Shown here: piece by piece, positions 54,125-63,536 of the stretch
Position numbering within the stretch: the first letter of the stretch is position 1
How the letters are laid out: each line of letters opens with the position of its first letter
Source: CAJMGO01 sp900557305
GTDB taxonomy: Bacteria > Bacillota_I > Bacilli_A > RF39 > UBA660
Direction of reading: 5' to 3'
Length of the DNA stretch: 64,000 nt
NCBI GenBank assembly: GCA_905212975.1
Contig: CAJMGO010000003.1
Span: 33,509-97,508 of the forward strand
Program-made: the position numbers and the translations under genes
Notes under the pieces: model-generated
The model's database searches: none
What the model was told of the DNA's origin: nothing
What the model saw: only the letters and a program-made list of their open reading frames with translations

Positions 54125-55243
54125 ATGAAGAAAAAAGGTTTTACGTTAATAGAATTATTAGCAGTAATAGTAGTGCTAGCAATAATAGCCTTGATTGCAA
54201 CACCAATAGTACTAAATTTAATAAATAATGCGAAAGAGGGGGCAGCAAAGTCTTCAGCAACCGCATATGTAAAAGCAGTAGAAAATGGAGTAGTACAAGA
54301 ATTAGTAAAAAATAGTAATGGAAAATATACAGGAAAATTTAAAGTAGATTCAACAGGATTAAAATTAGTAAGTGATGCAGATAATAATGTTAAAATAACA
54401 GTAGATGTAAGTGGAAAGTTACCAAAAGAAAATAGTTATGTGGTATTAGATGAAAATGGTACGGTTACAAATGCTTATTTTATAATAGATAGTTATAATG
54501 TTCAATATTCAGATGGAGTAGCTAATATAGTAAAAGAAAGCAATAATGGACCAACGAAAGTAGAACCAACAAGTACAGATACACATAAAGGAATAGTATA
54601 TCTAGATCCAACAAATTTAGAAAATAATTGTAATGCATCAAATAGTGTAAGTGAAACAGGAACAAAGACAGGATGTATGAAATGGTATATATACTCTGAA
54701 GATGATAATAGTTATAATATGATACTAGATCATAATACTACAGCAACTGTGGCTTGGTTATCAAAAGAAGATTATATAAATGCTGGTGGAACAGAAGAAA
54801 ATTATGGAGAATATGGAAGAAATGATAAAGAGGCAATAACAGTAACAAATCAATTGACATATGATACAAACACATGGAGTGAAGCTTTAAATGCAAGATT
54901 AATAACAGGAGCAGAAGTAGCAAGTGTTTCAAATATTACATCATGGAATGATAATTATGATGGGAGTTTATGCTTTGGAAGTAACAAACCTAATGATATA
55001 AGTAAAAGAACACAATATGCATGGTTATATGATAGAACAAATACAAATTGTGAACTTCGTGGATGTTTAAATAATTCTGACAATGAAACTCATGGTTATT
55101 GGACAAGTACAGCAAAACTTATTACTATTAATGGAGCATGGCTTGTTGATGATGATGGATATCTATCAGATAATATTGTTGGTAGTACAACATATGCTGG
55201 TGTGCGCCCAGTTATAACAGTATCTAAATCTTTATTTAAATAG
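54125..55243 (+). CDS. Type IV pilin-like surface protein with large C-terminal domain
   Basis: It has 372 aa, far longer than usual pilins (about 150). A prepilin motif KKKG|FTLIELLAVIVVLAII gives cleavage after Gly with the conserved Glu5, then the hydrophobic helix that anchors or polymerises. Residues 30-140 look like a pilin body. Residues 145-372 form an extra domain with five Cys and WTSTA, DGYLSDN and GVRPVITVSK, similar to DUF6273-type or C-lectin-like C-termini. The site AAGGAGTG precedes the ATG. No pilus assembly genes are in the window. Its expression is probably set by the G11 promoter. Confidence 0.85.
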   Translation: MKKKGFTLIELLAVIVVLAIIALIATPIVLNLINNAKEGAAKSSATAYVKAVENGVVQELVKNSNGKYTGKFKVDSTGLKLVSDADNNVKITVDVSGKLPKENSYVVLDENGTVTNAYFIIDSYNVQYSDGVANIVKESNNGPTKVEPTSTDTHKGIVYLDPTNLENNCNASNSVSETGTKTGCMKWYIYSEDDNSYNMILDHNTTATVAWLSKEDYINAGGTEENYGEYGRNDKEAITVTNQLTYDTNTWSEALNARLITGAEVASVSNITSWNDNYDGSLCFGSNKPNDISKRTQYAWLYDRTNTNCELRGCLNNSDNETHGYWTSTAKLITINGAWLVDDDGYLSDNIVGSTTYAGVRPVITVSKSLFK

Positions 55244-55245
55244 CA

Positions 55246-55278
55246 AAATAAAACTGTTAGATATTTTCTAACAGTTTT
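55246..55278. terminator. Terminator of the pilin cassette
   Basis: AAAACTGTTAGA and TCTAACAGTTTT form a 12-bp stem around TATTT. With A-rich and T-rich flanks it serves the pilin gene and probably the convergent veg. Confidence 0.88.
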
Positions 55279-55282
55279 AAAT

Positions 55283-55504
55283 TTATAATTTAATTTTAAT
55301 TGTTTTTGTAATTACATCTATATAAGAAAATGATTTACAAAATTTTGTATTATTTTCATTTAGTTCAACAATAAATATATGGTTATATAATTCTTTAACG
55401 GTTGCTTCATATTCTTCATATTTATTTCTTCCCAAATTATACTTTATTTTTATTTTTTTCCCTTTATAATTATTTAATTCATCTTTAATTTTTTCTGGTG
55501 TCAT
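55283..55504 (-). CDS. veg: Veg protein
   Basis: It has 73 aa. YKGKKIKIKYNLGRNKYEEY and FSYIDVITKTIKI follow the Veg (DUF1021) pattern, a small beta-barrel-like protein that influences biofilm formation in B. subtilis. It lies 9 nt after yabG on the minus strand, the same order as in B. subtilis. Confidence 0.88.
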   Translation of the reverse strand: MTPEKIKDELNNYKGKKIKIKYNLGRNKYEEYEATVKELYNHIFIVELNENNTKFCKSFSYIDVITKTIKIKL

Positions 55505-55513
55505 GAATCCTCC

Positions 55514-56284
55514 TTATCTTGGATAACCAATATGCATGGTTCCTTTAGTAATAATTCCTCCAATTCCTGAACTTCCATATTTTGTATTTTCTAATATATT
55601 TTTTAAACTTATGTCTTTATTTATATCTGAAAATCCCATTTTAACTGCTATTATAGCTGGATCGAGTGCATGTATATTTACTCTTTTAGGGCTTGATGCG
55701 AAGTTAGCGCCAGCTTTTATCAATTCTTCATAATTAGATTGACATCCTCCAGCTATAACAATTAGTTTTTCGTGACTTTTTTCATATAATCTAGCAGCTT
55801 TTACAGAATCTACAAAGTACTTGCTATTTTTATATGAACTTAAATTATCTCTATTTCCTCTTTTTCTATAGTAGGCATCATGTCCTGTTATTACAACAAT
55901 ATCTGGGTTATATTCACGTAACCATGTAGACATATTTTTACTCATGTTTTCTTCTTTTTCTAGTACTCCTGCAGCCATTATATTGCATTTATTATAATAA
56001 GATAAACATCTATTTAAATATTCCTGATCTCCATCTATATGAAGAATTTTACCTGGTAAGTAAAAGTAATCATCACGTTCTAATTCGGGTATTTCTATTT
56101 TTTTTAAAAATTCTTCATCATCATTTTCATGCGATAGTTCTAAATCTTCTACCATCGCATCAGCGCATAATCTTGTATTTTTTCCTTCTAAGTAATATAA
56201 ATCTTCTTCTATTTTTACTATCTTAAATATTATGTCATTATTATATGATTTCCTTGTAACGTAATCACCTATATTAAAACTCAT
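55514..56284 (-). CDS. yabG: Sporulation-specific protease YabG
   Basis: It has 256 aa from the ATG at 56284 on the minus strand (site AAGGTGAT). An SH3-like N-terminus (IGDYVTRKSYNNDIIFKI) leads to the protease domain. VVITGHDAY and VIAGGCQSNYEELI hold the conserved His and Cys that fit a Cys protease dyad; SSGIGGI and the C-terminus YPR are also typical. YabG processes spore coat proteins such as SpoIVA and SafA. veg lies immediately downstream. Confidence 0.93.
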   Translation of the reverse strand: MSFNIGDYVTRKSYNNDIIFKIVKIEEDLYYLEGKNTRLCADAMVEDLELSHENDDEEFLKKIEIPELERDDYFYLPGKILHIDGDQEYLNRCLSYYNKCNIMAAGVLEKEENMSKNMSTWLREYNPDIVVITGHDAYYRKRGNRDNLSSYKNSKYFVDSVKAARLYEKSHEKLIVIAGGCQSNYEELIKAGANFASSPKRVNIHALDPAIIAVKMGFSDINKDISLKNILENTKYGSSGIGGIITKGTMHIGYPR

Positions 56285-56421
56285 AATATCACCTTGTAAA
56301 ATATATGTTATTATGTTTTTATTTATTACATGAAAAATTAACAAAATTTAACAATTTTCTTGCTTTTGAAATAAATATATTATAAAATGAAAGTGTAATG
56401 ATACGAAGGGAGAATAAGCTC

Positions 56422-56679
<258 letters not shown>

Positions 56680-56688
<9 letters not shown>

Positions 56689-56707
56689 TTGTTATTTCTT
56701 TTTTTGT
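56680..56707 (+). terminator. Terminator after spoVG
   Basis: AAATAAC and GTTATTT flank TAATT and lead to CTTTTTTT; the stem includes the stop codon. Confidence 0.8.
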
Positions 56708-56753
56708 AATATATATTTTTTTAATACATATATTTTTTTAGGAGGACAAGTTT

Positions 56754-57044
56754 ATGGATAAAGAAAGTATTTTAAGTACTGTAAGTCATGCTATAAATAT
56801 TACTGAAAGAAAAAATATTAATATTACTGGTGTAAAAAAAATTGATAGTTTTGATAATGAAGAATTTTTACTGGAAACTAATATGGGGTATGTAGTAATA
56901 AAGGGTAAAGAATTAGAAATAGTTAAACTTGATACTTATCAAGGTAATGTAGTAATAAAGGGTAGGGTTAATTCTCTTTCATATATGGAATCTGCCAATA
57001 AAAAAGAAAAAGATGAAGGAATGTTTTCTAAATTATTTAAATGA
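56754..57044 (+). CDS. yabP: Sporulation protein YabP
   Basis: It has 96 aa. ERKNINITGVKKIDSFDNEEFLLET and GYVVIKGKELEIVKLD follow the YabP/YqfC family, a mother-cell protein needed for spore formation in B. subtilis. GGAGGA precedes the start. Its stop overlaps the yabQ start by 4 nt. Confidence 0.9.
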   Translation: MDKESILSTVSHAINITERKNINITGVKKIDSFDNEEFLLETNMGYVVIKGKELEIVKLDTYQGNVVIKGRVNSLSYMESANKKEKDEGMFSKLFK

Positions 57045-57337
57045 TTTTATCTTTACAAATTAAGAGTTTAATTGTTTCTTTTTTATTTGGTATTTTATTT
57101 TCATTTAATACGAGTATTAATAGTAAATTTTTATACAATGAATATAAGTTACTTAGATTTTTATTTGCTTTTATTTTTATAATAGTACATGTACTTTTAT
57201 ATTTTATAATTTTAATGCATATAAATAATGGATATTATCATATATATTTGATTTTTTCTATTGTCTGTGGTTTTACATTTGAATATTTTATGCATAAAAA
57301 AATAAAGAGTAAAATTGCTTTTAAAGTTAAAAAATGA
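57041..57337 (+). CDS. yabQ: Spore cortex protein YabQ
   Basis: It has 98 aa and is membrane-embedded, with about three helices. It starts with ATG 57041 inside the last codon of yabP, and the gene order yabP-yabQ-divIC is the B. subtilis one. YabQ localises to the outer forespore membrane and is required for cortex synthesis. It is shorter than typical YabQ (about 150 or more), but position and topology support the call. Confidence 0.82.
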   Translation: MILSLQIKSLIVSFLFGILFSFNTSINSKFLYNEYKLLRFLFAFIFIIVHVLLYFIILMHINNGYYHIYLIFSIVCGFTFEYFMHKKIKSKIAFKVKK

Positions 57338-57362
57338 TATACTTTGATTAAGGTGATAGTAC

Positions 57363-57773
57363 ATGAGAAAACGGGTGAGTAAAGTATCTAAAAGAAGATT
57401 AGTTATTTTTGGAACTATTTCTATCTTTTTAATCATATATGCTTTTTCAAGTTTAATTTATTATAATTACAAGGTATATTCACTAAAACAAGAAAAAAAG
57501 AATTTAAATACACAAATGACTGAGTTAAAGAGTAGTGAAAGTGATTATAAAAATACTATTACTAAACTTCAGGATAAAGAGTATTTAGCAAGATATGCTA
57601 GAGAAAATTATTTGTATACTAAAGATAATGAATTGGTTCTTGATGTTAGAAAAGATACGGATGATGTAGTAGAAGTAAAAACTGAAAAAACTGATTATAA
57701 TTTTATAATTATTGGTTTATTTATAATTGTTGTTATTGTTGGATGTGTAATAAAGAAAAAAAGTAAAAAATAA
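57363..57773 (+). CDS. divIC: Septum protein DivIC (FtsB-like) with an extra C-terminal helix
   Basis: It has 136 aa from ATG 57363 (AAGGTGAT). One membrane helix (about 13-33) is followed by a coiled coil (YNYKVYSLKQEKKNLNTQ, about 38-75) and the conserved EYLARYARENYLYTKDNE, the DivIC/FtsB core. A second hydrophobic helix (about 112-130) with a KKKSKK tail is present, which DivIC normally lacks. It is part of the FtsL-DivIB-DivIC complex that controls septal wall synthesis. Confidence 0.9.
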   Translation: MRKRVSKVSKRRLVIFGTISIFLIIYAFSSLIYYNYKVYSLKQEKKNLNTQMTELKSSESDYKNTITKLQDKEYLARYARENYLYTKDNELVLDVRKDTDDVVEVKTEKTDYNFIIIGLFIIVVIVGCVIKKKSKK

Positions 57774-57801
57774 AAATTATTCGTTATGAATAATTTTTTT
57801 A
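57770..57801. terminator. Bidirectional terminator between divIC and lemA
   Basis: AAATTATTC and GAATAATTT flank GTTAT, with A and T runs on both sides. Confidence 0.85.
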
Positions 57802-58332
57802 TATTTTTACTTTATCATCAGTTTTATAACCATCAAAATATGTTTTTTCTTTATATCTACATAATTTTCCAACTACATTTGATGGGAATGCATGAATTAG
57901 TTTATTATAATCTGTAACAATATCATTATAATATTTTCTAGCTGCTACAATTTCACTTTCTGATTCAAAAAGTCCTAAATCAATTTTTAATATGTTTTCA
58001 TTGCTATTTATATCTGGATGTTCATTTTTATATGAGGTAAATTCATTTATAGCGTCATATAATTTTCTATCAAGTTCAAAGTTATTTAATTTTTTAGATT
58101 TAAGATTACTTATAATTGGAAGTATTTCTGTTTTTGATTTTTTATTTGGCTTTAAAATACTTAAAACTTTATTTAATAAGTCATATCTTTTTCTAAGTGT
58201 TGTATTAATAAAGTTTTCTCCTTCATTTAATCTTATAATTAAACCTTGATAATTATTATATATACTTATATACCATATGGCTATAAGTCCAAATACAATC
58301 ACAAACATTAATATATAGTAAATAATCGTCAT
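57799..58332 (-). CDS. LemA-family protein
   Basis: It has 177 aa. An N-terminal membrane helix (about 3-24) is followed by YISIYNNYQGLIIRLNEGENFI and the LemA-type TTLRKRYDLLNKVL, then a helical body ending in SNVVGKLCRYKEKTYF. LemA proteins form a four-helix bundle of uncertain function, often near the membrane. The length matches the family. Confidence 0.85.
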   Translation of the reverse strand: MTIIYYILMFVIVFGLIAIWYISIYNNYQGLIIRLNEGENFINTTLRKRYDLLNKVLSILKPNKKSKTEILPIISNLKSKKLNNFELDRKLYDAINEFTSYKNEHPDINSNENILKIDLGLFESESEIVAARKYYNDIVTDYNKLIHAFPSNVVGKLCRYKEKTYFDGYKTDDKVKI

Positions 58333-58374
58333 ATAATCACCTAAAGTAATTATATCAAAAAAAATTGATAAATA

Positions 58375-58749
58375 CTAGTTATTTGGAATAAATTGTTCAC
58401 TATAATTAATAGGTTCATCGAATGTTATAAAATCAACATATATCATTAAAAGTAAATCCCATGTACCTGTTTGTGGTACACTTAATATTATATGATCTCT
58501 TCCAGCTTGTTCTATAATTCCTGAAAATTCTCTATCTCTAAATTGCTCTGAATCTGGAAATGTCATATGTACATGTACTTTCTTTCCCTTATTTAATCTT
58601 AATATATTTTCTATGTATGATGATTCTATTGGAAGCATACCTCCTTGAGTAGATGGCATTGTCTGTTGATTTGGAATAGGTATGTTATTATCTGTATAAA
58701 CTGGGTTTCCTGGGAATATAGTTTTTCCTAGAAAATTATTATTGTTCAT
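58375..58749 (-). CDS. gerQ: Spore coat protein GerQ
   Basis: It has 124 aa. The N-terminal 40 residues are Pro/Asn/Gln-rich; then SSYIENILRLNKGKKVHVHM, GIIEQAGRDHIILSVPQTGT and DFITFDE match the GerQ family. GerQ is crosslinked into the coat and needed for the lytic enzyme CwlJ to work in germination. ACGTCC/GGACGTGAAT just upstream on the minus strand contains the ribosome site. No cwlJ is visible in the window. Confidence 0.93.
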   Translation of the reverse strand: MNNNNFLGKTIFPGNPVYTDNNIPIPNQQTMPSTQGGMLPIESSYIENILRLNKGKKVHVHMTFPDSEQFRDREFSGIIEQAGRDHIILSVPQTGTWDLLLMIYVDFITFDEPINYSEQFIPNN

Positions 58750-58837
58750 TTAATTCACGTCCTTTCTATAAATTATATTTTTATGTTTATTTTTTATGAT
58801 TGAATATGTTATAATCATATAGAAAAAGGGTGAGTTT

Positions 58838-59677
58838 ATGTTAGATATATTATTAGATGCTTTAATTGATACTTTAAAAATAATTCCATTTTTATTTATT
58901 GTTTTTTTTATTATGGAGTTACTTGAGCATAAAATAAGTGTTAAAAATAAAAATGTATTAAAGAAAGCTGGTAAAACAGGACCTATATTTGGTAGTATTT
59001 TAGGTTCTTTTCCTCAATGTGGTTTTTCTGTTGCAGCAACAAATTTATATGCATCTAGAATAATTACTATGGGTACACTTATAGCTATTTATTTATCTAC
59101 ATCTGATGAGATGCTTCCAATACTTATTTCTTCATCAGCTAGTATTAAATTAATTTTAAGTATTATACTTACTAAGATAATAATAGGTATGGTATGTGGT
59201 ATTATAATTGATTTAATATTTAGAAAAAAAGAGAATGAAAAAATACATGAGATTTGTGAACATGATCATTGTGATTGTGAACATAGTATTTTAAAATCAA
59301 GTATAAAGCATACTTTAAATATAACATTATTTATATTTATAATGAGTTTATTACTTAATGCATTAATTTATTTTATAGGGGAAGAAAATATTTCTAAACT
59401 ATTCTTAAAAGGAAGTATATTTTGTCCTTTTATATCATCAGTTATAGGACTTATTCCTAATTGTGCATCAAGTGTTATTATAACTGAATTATATCTAAAT
59501 AGCGCTATAACATATGGTTCTATGATATCTGGGCTTTTAACTGGTAGTGGTGTTGCTTTAATGGTATTATTTAAAGTTAATAAAGATAAAAAAGAAGATT
59601 TTAAAATTTTAGGTATTCTATATTTTATAGGTGTTTTATCTGGAATAATTATTGATTTAATAATAAATTTAGTATAG
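58838..59677 (+). CDS. ArsP_2-type heavy-metal or manganese exporter
   Basis: It has 279 aa with about eight to ten membrane helices. GSFPQCGFSVAATNLYASR and LIPNCASSVIITELYLNSA are repeated halves of the putative 10-helix metal exporter family PF11449. A His/Cys-rich cytoplasmic loop (CEHDHCDCEH, about 148-158) may bind metal. GGGTGAG precedes the start. No yybP-like riboswitch is seen in the 88 bases upstream. Confidence 0.82.
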   Translation: MLDILLDALIDTLKIIPFLFIVFFIMELLEHKISVKNKNVLKKAGKTGPIFGSILGSFPQCGFSVAATNLYASRIITMGTLIAIYLSTSDEMLPILISSSASIKLILSIILTKIIIGMVCGIIIDLIFRKKENEKIHEICEHDHCDCEHSILKSSIKHTLNITLFIFIMSLLLNALIYFIGEENISKLFLKGSIFCPFISSVIGLIPNCASSVIITELYLNSAITYGSMISGLLTGSGVALMVLFKVNKDKKEDFKILGILYFIGVLSGIIIDLIINLV

Positions 59678-59687
59678 GAGAGTTTAT

Positions 59688-60587
59688 ATGTTAAAACTAG
59701 AAAATGTTACAAAGTATTATGGTGATTTAAAGGCTGTTGATAATCTTTCTTTTGAAGTAAATAAGGGAGAAATATTTGGACTTTTAGGTGTTAATGGAGC
59801 AGGAAAAACTACTACATTTAGAATGATTACAAATTTAATTGATCCAACAAGTGGTTCTATTACTTTAGATGGTAAAAAAATTGATTATGATGTTACTGAT
59901 GAAATTGGTTTTTTAACTGAAGAAAGAAGTTTACTTTTGAAGCTTACTGTAAAGGAACAATGTATTTATTATGGTAAATTAAAAGGTATGGATGATGATA
60001 AAATAATAGAGAGAATGAAGTATTTACTTGATAAGTTTGAGATATCTGATTATGAAAATAAAAAGATAAAAGAATTGTCTAAAGGTAATCAACAAAAAGT
60101 TCAATTTATTACTGCTATTATTCATGAACCAAAACTTGTTATATTAGATGAACCTTTTAGTGGACTTGATCCTTTTAATGTTGAATTATTTAAAAGAGAA
60201 ATAGTTGAAATGGCAAATAAAGGTAGTATGATTATATTTTCTTCGCATAGAATGGAACATGTTGAATTATTTTGTAAAAAATTATTAATTTTACTTAAAG
60301 GTAAAACTGTTTTAAAAGGTGATTTAAGAAAAATAAAAGAAGATTATAGAAAGAAAAATATATTTATAAAAGCAGATATTGATTATGATAAGTTAAATAA
60401 AATTAAAGGTGTTGAAAAAGTTTTAAAGACTCAAGATGAAGTAATAGTTACTGTTTTAGAAAGTAAGAATGTTAGTGATGTATTTAACTATATTAAGACG
60501 TGTAAAAATGTGACTAAGTTTGTTGTAGAAGAACCATCTTTAAATGAAATATTTGTATCTAAAGTAGGTGAAGCATATGAAAACTAG
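59688..60587 (+). CDS. ABC transporter ATPase (NatA-like)
   Basis: It has 299 aa with Walker A GVNGAGKTT, signature LSKGNQQKVQ, Walker B LVILDEPFSGLDP and SSHRMEHV, plus a C-terminal DUF4162-like domain (about 220-299). AGGAGAG precedes the start. The permease overlaps by 11 nt. Similar pairs export Na+ or small toxic compounds; the substrate here is unknown. Confidence 0.9.
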   Translation: MLKLENVTKYYGDLKAVDNLSFEVNKGEIFGLLGVNGAGKTTTFRMITNLIDPTSGSITLDGKKIDYDVTDEIGFLTEERSLLLKLTVKEQCIYYGKLKGMDDDKIIERMKYLLDKFEISDYENKKIKELSKGNQQKVQFITAIIHEPKLVILDEPFSGLDPFNVELFKREIVEMANKGSMIIFSSHRMEHVELFCKKLLILLKGKTVLKGDLRKIKEDYRKKNIFIKADIDYDKLNKIKGVEKVLKTQDEVIVTVLESKNVSDVFNYIKTCKNVTKFVVEEPSLNEIFVSKVGEAYEN

Positions 60588-61878
60588 ATTTTTAATAAAA
60601 AATAGTTTAGATAAAAAGGTAAAGTCTAAATGGTTTAAAATTGTTAACATTATTTTATGTATTTTTATTGTAGGAATTATTAATATAGATAGTATTATTA
60701 CATTTTTTGGTGGGGACTTTAATGAAAAGACTAAAATAGAAGTTGTTGATAATACTGGATATAGTTATGATATATTAAAAAGTAGTATAGAAAATACAAT
60801 TGAATCACTTAATACTAGTACTAATAATTCTTATGAATATGAAATACAAAAGAGTGATAAAAGTGTTGATGAGTTAAAGAAGGATATTAATAAGAATATT
60901 ATTATAGAAGTAAATAATGATGATGATAATTATATTTCATATAGACTTATATCTAAAAGTTATATTAATTCAACAGATTATCAATTAATAACTACATCAC
61001 TTAATTCTTCTAAGGTAGCAATCGCACTTTCTAAATCTAATATTGATGTTAATGAATTAAATAATATATATAAAGAAGCAAATATTAAAAGAGAATATAT
61101 TGATGAAAATAAAAAATCAGAAGAGGAATCTACTTCAATGATTATGACATCTGTTTTCCCTGTATTTATTCTTCCATTTTTTATGCTTACTATATTTATA
61201 GTACAAATGATAGGTGCTGAAATAAATGATGAAAAGACTACTAAAGGTATGGAAATAATAATATCGAGTGTGTCTCCAAAACAACATTTCTTTTCTAAAG
61301 TTATTTCATCAAATATATTTGTTATTATGCAAGGTATTTTATTTATTTTGTATACTTTAATTGGTCTTTCAATTAGATCTATGATAACTAAGACTAGTAT
61401 ATTAGGCTCTGTTACTGGTTTACTTGGAAATATTTTTACTAATGATTTTATTAGTAAATTAGGTTATATAATTCCTCTTACATTAATACTTATGGTTATA
61501 ACTTTTATTGGATATTCTTTAGTAGCTGGAATATTATCATCAATAACAACATCACCAGAAGATTTTCAACAAATACAAACTCCTATAATGATTATACTTA
61601 TGATAGGTTATTTTCTAGCTATTATGGCTGCTCAATTTGAAGGATCAGTATTTATAAAAATAATGGGTTATGTTCCATTTATTTCAGCAATACTTTCTCC
61701 ATCTTTATTAGTAATAGGTGAATTTAGTATTATTAATGTAATAATATCTGTAATAATTATGATTATAACTAATTTTATTTTAATTAAATATGGTATTAAA
61801 GTTTATAAAGTAGGAATACTTAATTATTCTTCAAAAGATTTGTGGAAAAAGATATTTAAAGCTGTAAAAGAAAAATAA
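60577..61878 (+). CDS. ABC-2 transporter permease (NatB-like)
   Basis: It has 433 aa. One N-terminal helix (about 20-45) is followed by a large outside domain (about 45-190) and five to six helices with VQMIGAEINDEKTTKGMEII, the NatB-type cytoplasmic loop. The start is ATG 60577 (site AGGTGAAG inside the ATPase gene). It forms an exporter with the preceding ATPase. Confidence 0.88.
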   Translation: MKTRFLIKNSLDKKVKSKWFKIVNIILCIFIVGIINIDSIITFFGGDFNEKTKIEVVDNTGYSYDILKSSIENTIESLNTSTNNSYEYEIQKSDKSVDELKKDINKNIIIEVNNDDDNYISYRLISKSYINSTDYQLITTSLNSSKVAIALSKSNIDVNELNNIYKEANIKREYIDENKKSEEESTSMIMTSVFPVFILPFFMLTIFIVQMIGAEINDEKTTKGMEIIISSVSPKQHFFSKVISSNIFVIMQGILFILYTLIGLSIRSMITKTSILGSVTGLLGNIFTNDFISKLGYIIPLTLILMVITFIGYSLVAGILSSITTSPEDFQQIQTPIMIILMIGYFLAIMAAQFEGSVFIKIMGYVPFISAILSPSLLVIGEFSIINVIISVIIMIITNFILIKYGIKVYKVGILNYSSKDLWKKIFKAVKEK

Positions 61879-61893
61879 TAAAAGGCGATAATG

Positions 61894-62880
61894 ATGAAAA
61901 GAATAAAAAATATATTATTATGTTTAATTTTTATTAGTACATTTAATATTTTAAAGGTATCTGCTAATCCATATAATCAAAATGGTCCATATGGTATTAA
62001 CTGTACTTGGTATGCATGGAATATGGCAAATGAAAAAGCACATGTAGTGCTTCCTTCACTTGGTAATGCTAAAGACTGGTATAATAATGCATCTTCTTTA
62101 GGATATACTGTTGGTACAACACCAAGAGCAAATTCTATAGTTGTTTGGGGTGGATGGACCTCATACGGGCATGTTGGATATGTTGAATCAGTTGGTGATA
62201 ATGTAATAAATGTTTGGGATTCATCAGAAGATTGTATAGATGAAGATTCATTAGAATTTAAACAATGTATAGAAAATGGAGTTAGTGAAGAAACAGATAA
62301 AGCGTGTAGAGCAAATGCAAAACGTATTGCTTGTAAATATACTTTATCACCTGATCGTTATGGTATAACAGGGTATATATATTTAGATTATGCTCCTGTT
62401 AAGACAAATAATGTTAAAGAAAATACTAATACTCAAGAGCAACAAATTAAATCAAATAATAATAATTTAACTAATATTTCAATAAGTAATGTCGAGTTTG
62501 AATATTCAAAAGATGTTACTGATTATCAAATAGATGTTGAAAATAATATAGAAAGTATTACTATTGGTGCAGAAAAAGAAGATGAAAAGGCAAGTATTGA
62601 GGGTATTGGAGATTATAATTTAAATGTTGGAATAAATGAAATAAAATTAAAAGTAACAGCAGAAGATGGAAACATAAAAGAATATAATATAAATATTACA
62701 AGAAAAGAAAAAGTTGAGCCTGTATTGGCAACTTCCAACAATATAGTTAATAAATCTAATACTTATAAAAATACTTTATCTATAAATTATTTGTTTATTA
62801 TTTTAGAATTAATTTTTACATTAATATTAGTTATTTCTGTTTTAACTATAATTATATTAAAGAAAAGAAAAAAGAAATAA
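61894..62880 (+). CDS. CHAP-domain surface protein with cadherin-like module and membrane anchor
   Basis: It has 328 aa from the second of two ATGs (61891/61894) after AAAAGG. A signal peptide (1-25) is followed by a CHAP domain (about 25-175) with catalytic Cys in INCTWYAWNM and His in YGHVGYVE. Then comes a cadherin-like beta domain (about 190-270: NLTNISISNVEFEYSKDV, VTAEDGNIKEYNINI) and a C-terminal membrane helix plus KKRKKK. The CHAP fold suggests an amidase or endopeptidase. It lies 15 nt after the ABC operon, so it may be co-transcribed. The cadherin module resembles the one at 24880. Confidence 0.88.
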   Translation: MKRIKNILLCLIFISTFNILKVSANPYNQNGPYGINCTWYAWNMANEKAHVVLPSLGNAKDWYNNASSLGYTVGTTPRANSIVVWGGWTSYGHVGYVESVGDNVINVWDSSEDCIDEDSLEFKQCIENGVSEETDKACRANAKRIACKYTLSPDRYGITGYIYLDYAPVKTNNVKENTNTQEQQIKSNNNNLTNISISNVEFEYSKDVTDYQIDVENNIESITIGAEKEDEKASIEGIGDYNLNVGINEIKLKVTAEDGNIKEYNINITRKEKVEPVLATSNNIVNKSNTYKNTLSINYLFIILELIFTLILVISVLTIIILKKRKKK

Positions 62881-62902
62881 AGCCTTAGAGGCTTTTTTTG
62901 TT
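62878..62902 (+). terminator. Terminator after the CHAP gene
   Basis: AAAGCC and GGCTTT flank TTAGA and lead to T7. Confidence 0.85.
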
Positions 62903-62978
62903 TTAAATAAGCGATACTTTGTATTATTACTACAACTTTTTATGAATCATAAAATATTTTTAGATAAGAGGTGATAAA

Positions 62979-63437
62979 GTGAATGATAAGATACAACGTA
63001 TTATAGAAAACCAAAAAATAAGAAATAGATTACATGAAATTGGTATTTATTCAGGAGAAGTTTCTAAAAGTAGCAATATTGGTGCAACTAGAATTATACC
63101 TGAAATTAATAGATTTTTTTCAATACAAAATGGAACTGATATAGTTATTAGTACTACTGGTGTTTTTGAAGTAACTTTATGTGGTAGAATTTCAGGAGTA
63201 ACTGAAGATGTTGGGACTTCATTTTGTTTATATAATTCTACAAAAAATGAAATTATTAGTGATTTGAATTTTAAACTTGATAATGGTACTACTTCAGATA
63301 TGGATTTTTGTGAAGTAAATGTTGCTGATATATATGCTCCAGCTGTTCTTAATTTAAAAACAGTAATAGATGGTACTCCAACTAGTGATATTAAATTTAC
63401 TGAAATGAATGTCATTTTTAAAAGTTATAATGTATAA
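62979..63437 (+). CDS. Hypothetical beta-rich protein, 152 aa, GTG start
   Basis: It is not recognised. GAGGTG (62969-62973) sits before GTG 62979. An N-terminal helix (about 1-30) leads to a Ser/Thr-rich beta-strand domain (GTDIVISTTGVFEVTLCGRI, SFCLYNSTKNE, NLKTVIDGTPTSD), a pattern similar to C1q/TNF-like or BclA-type trimeric domains of exosporium or fibre proteins. It has no signal peptide. The 76 bases before it hold nothing clear. Confidence 0.6.
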   Translation: MNDKIQRIIENQKIRNRLHEIGIYSGEVSKSSNIGATRIIPEINRFFSIQNGTDIVISTTGVFEVTLCGRISGVTEDVGTSFCLYNSTKNEIISDLNFKLDNGTTSDMDFCEVNVADIYAPAVLNLKTVIDGTPTSDIKFTEMNVIFKSYNV

Positions 63438-63466
63438 AATGTTGTTTTATTCAGCATTTTTTATTA
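63437..63466 (+). terminator. Terminator after the beta-rich gene
   Basis: AAATGTTG pairs with CAGCATTT (one G-T pair) around TTTTATT and is followed by a T run. Confidence 0.7.
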
Positions 63467-63536
63467 ATTAAATATATTGTAAACTCATTATTTTGCTAAT
63501 TGATATCTACATATATTATTATTAGAAAGTGAAGCT

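Noticed and set aside
54125..55243. Diversity-generating retroelement target in the pilin C-terminus
   Set aside because: The tail looks lectin-like, but no reverse transcriptase or template repeat is visible in the window.
58750..58837. yybP-type manganese riboswitch before the metal exporter
   Set aside because: The leader is too short and lacks the conserved paired elements.
63047..63415. Minus-strand open frame of 122 codons
   Set aside because: It lies antisense to a gene with a clear ribosome site and has none of its own.
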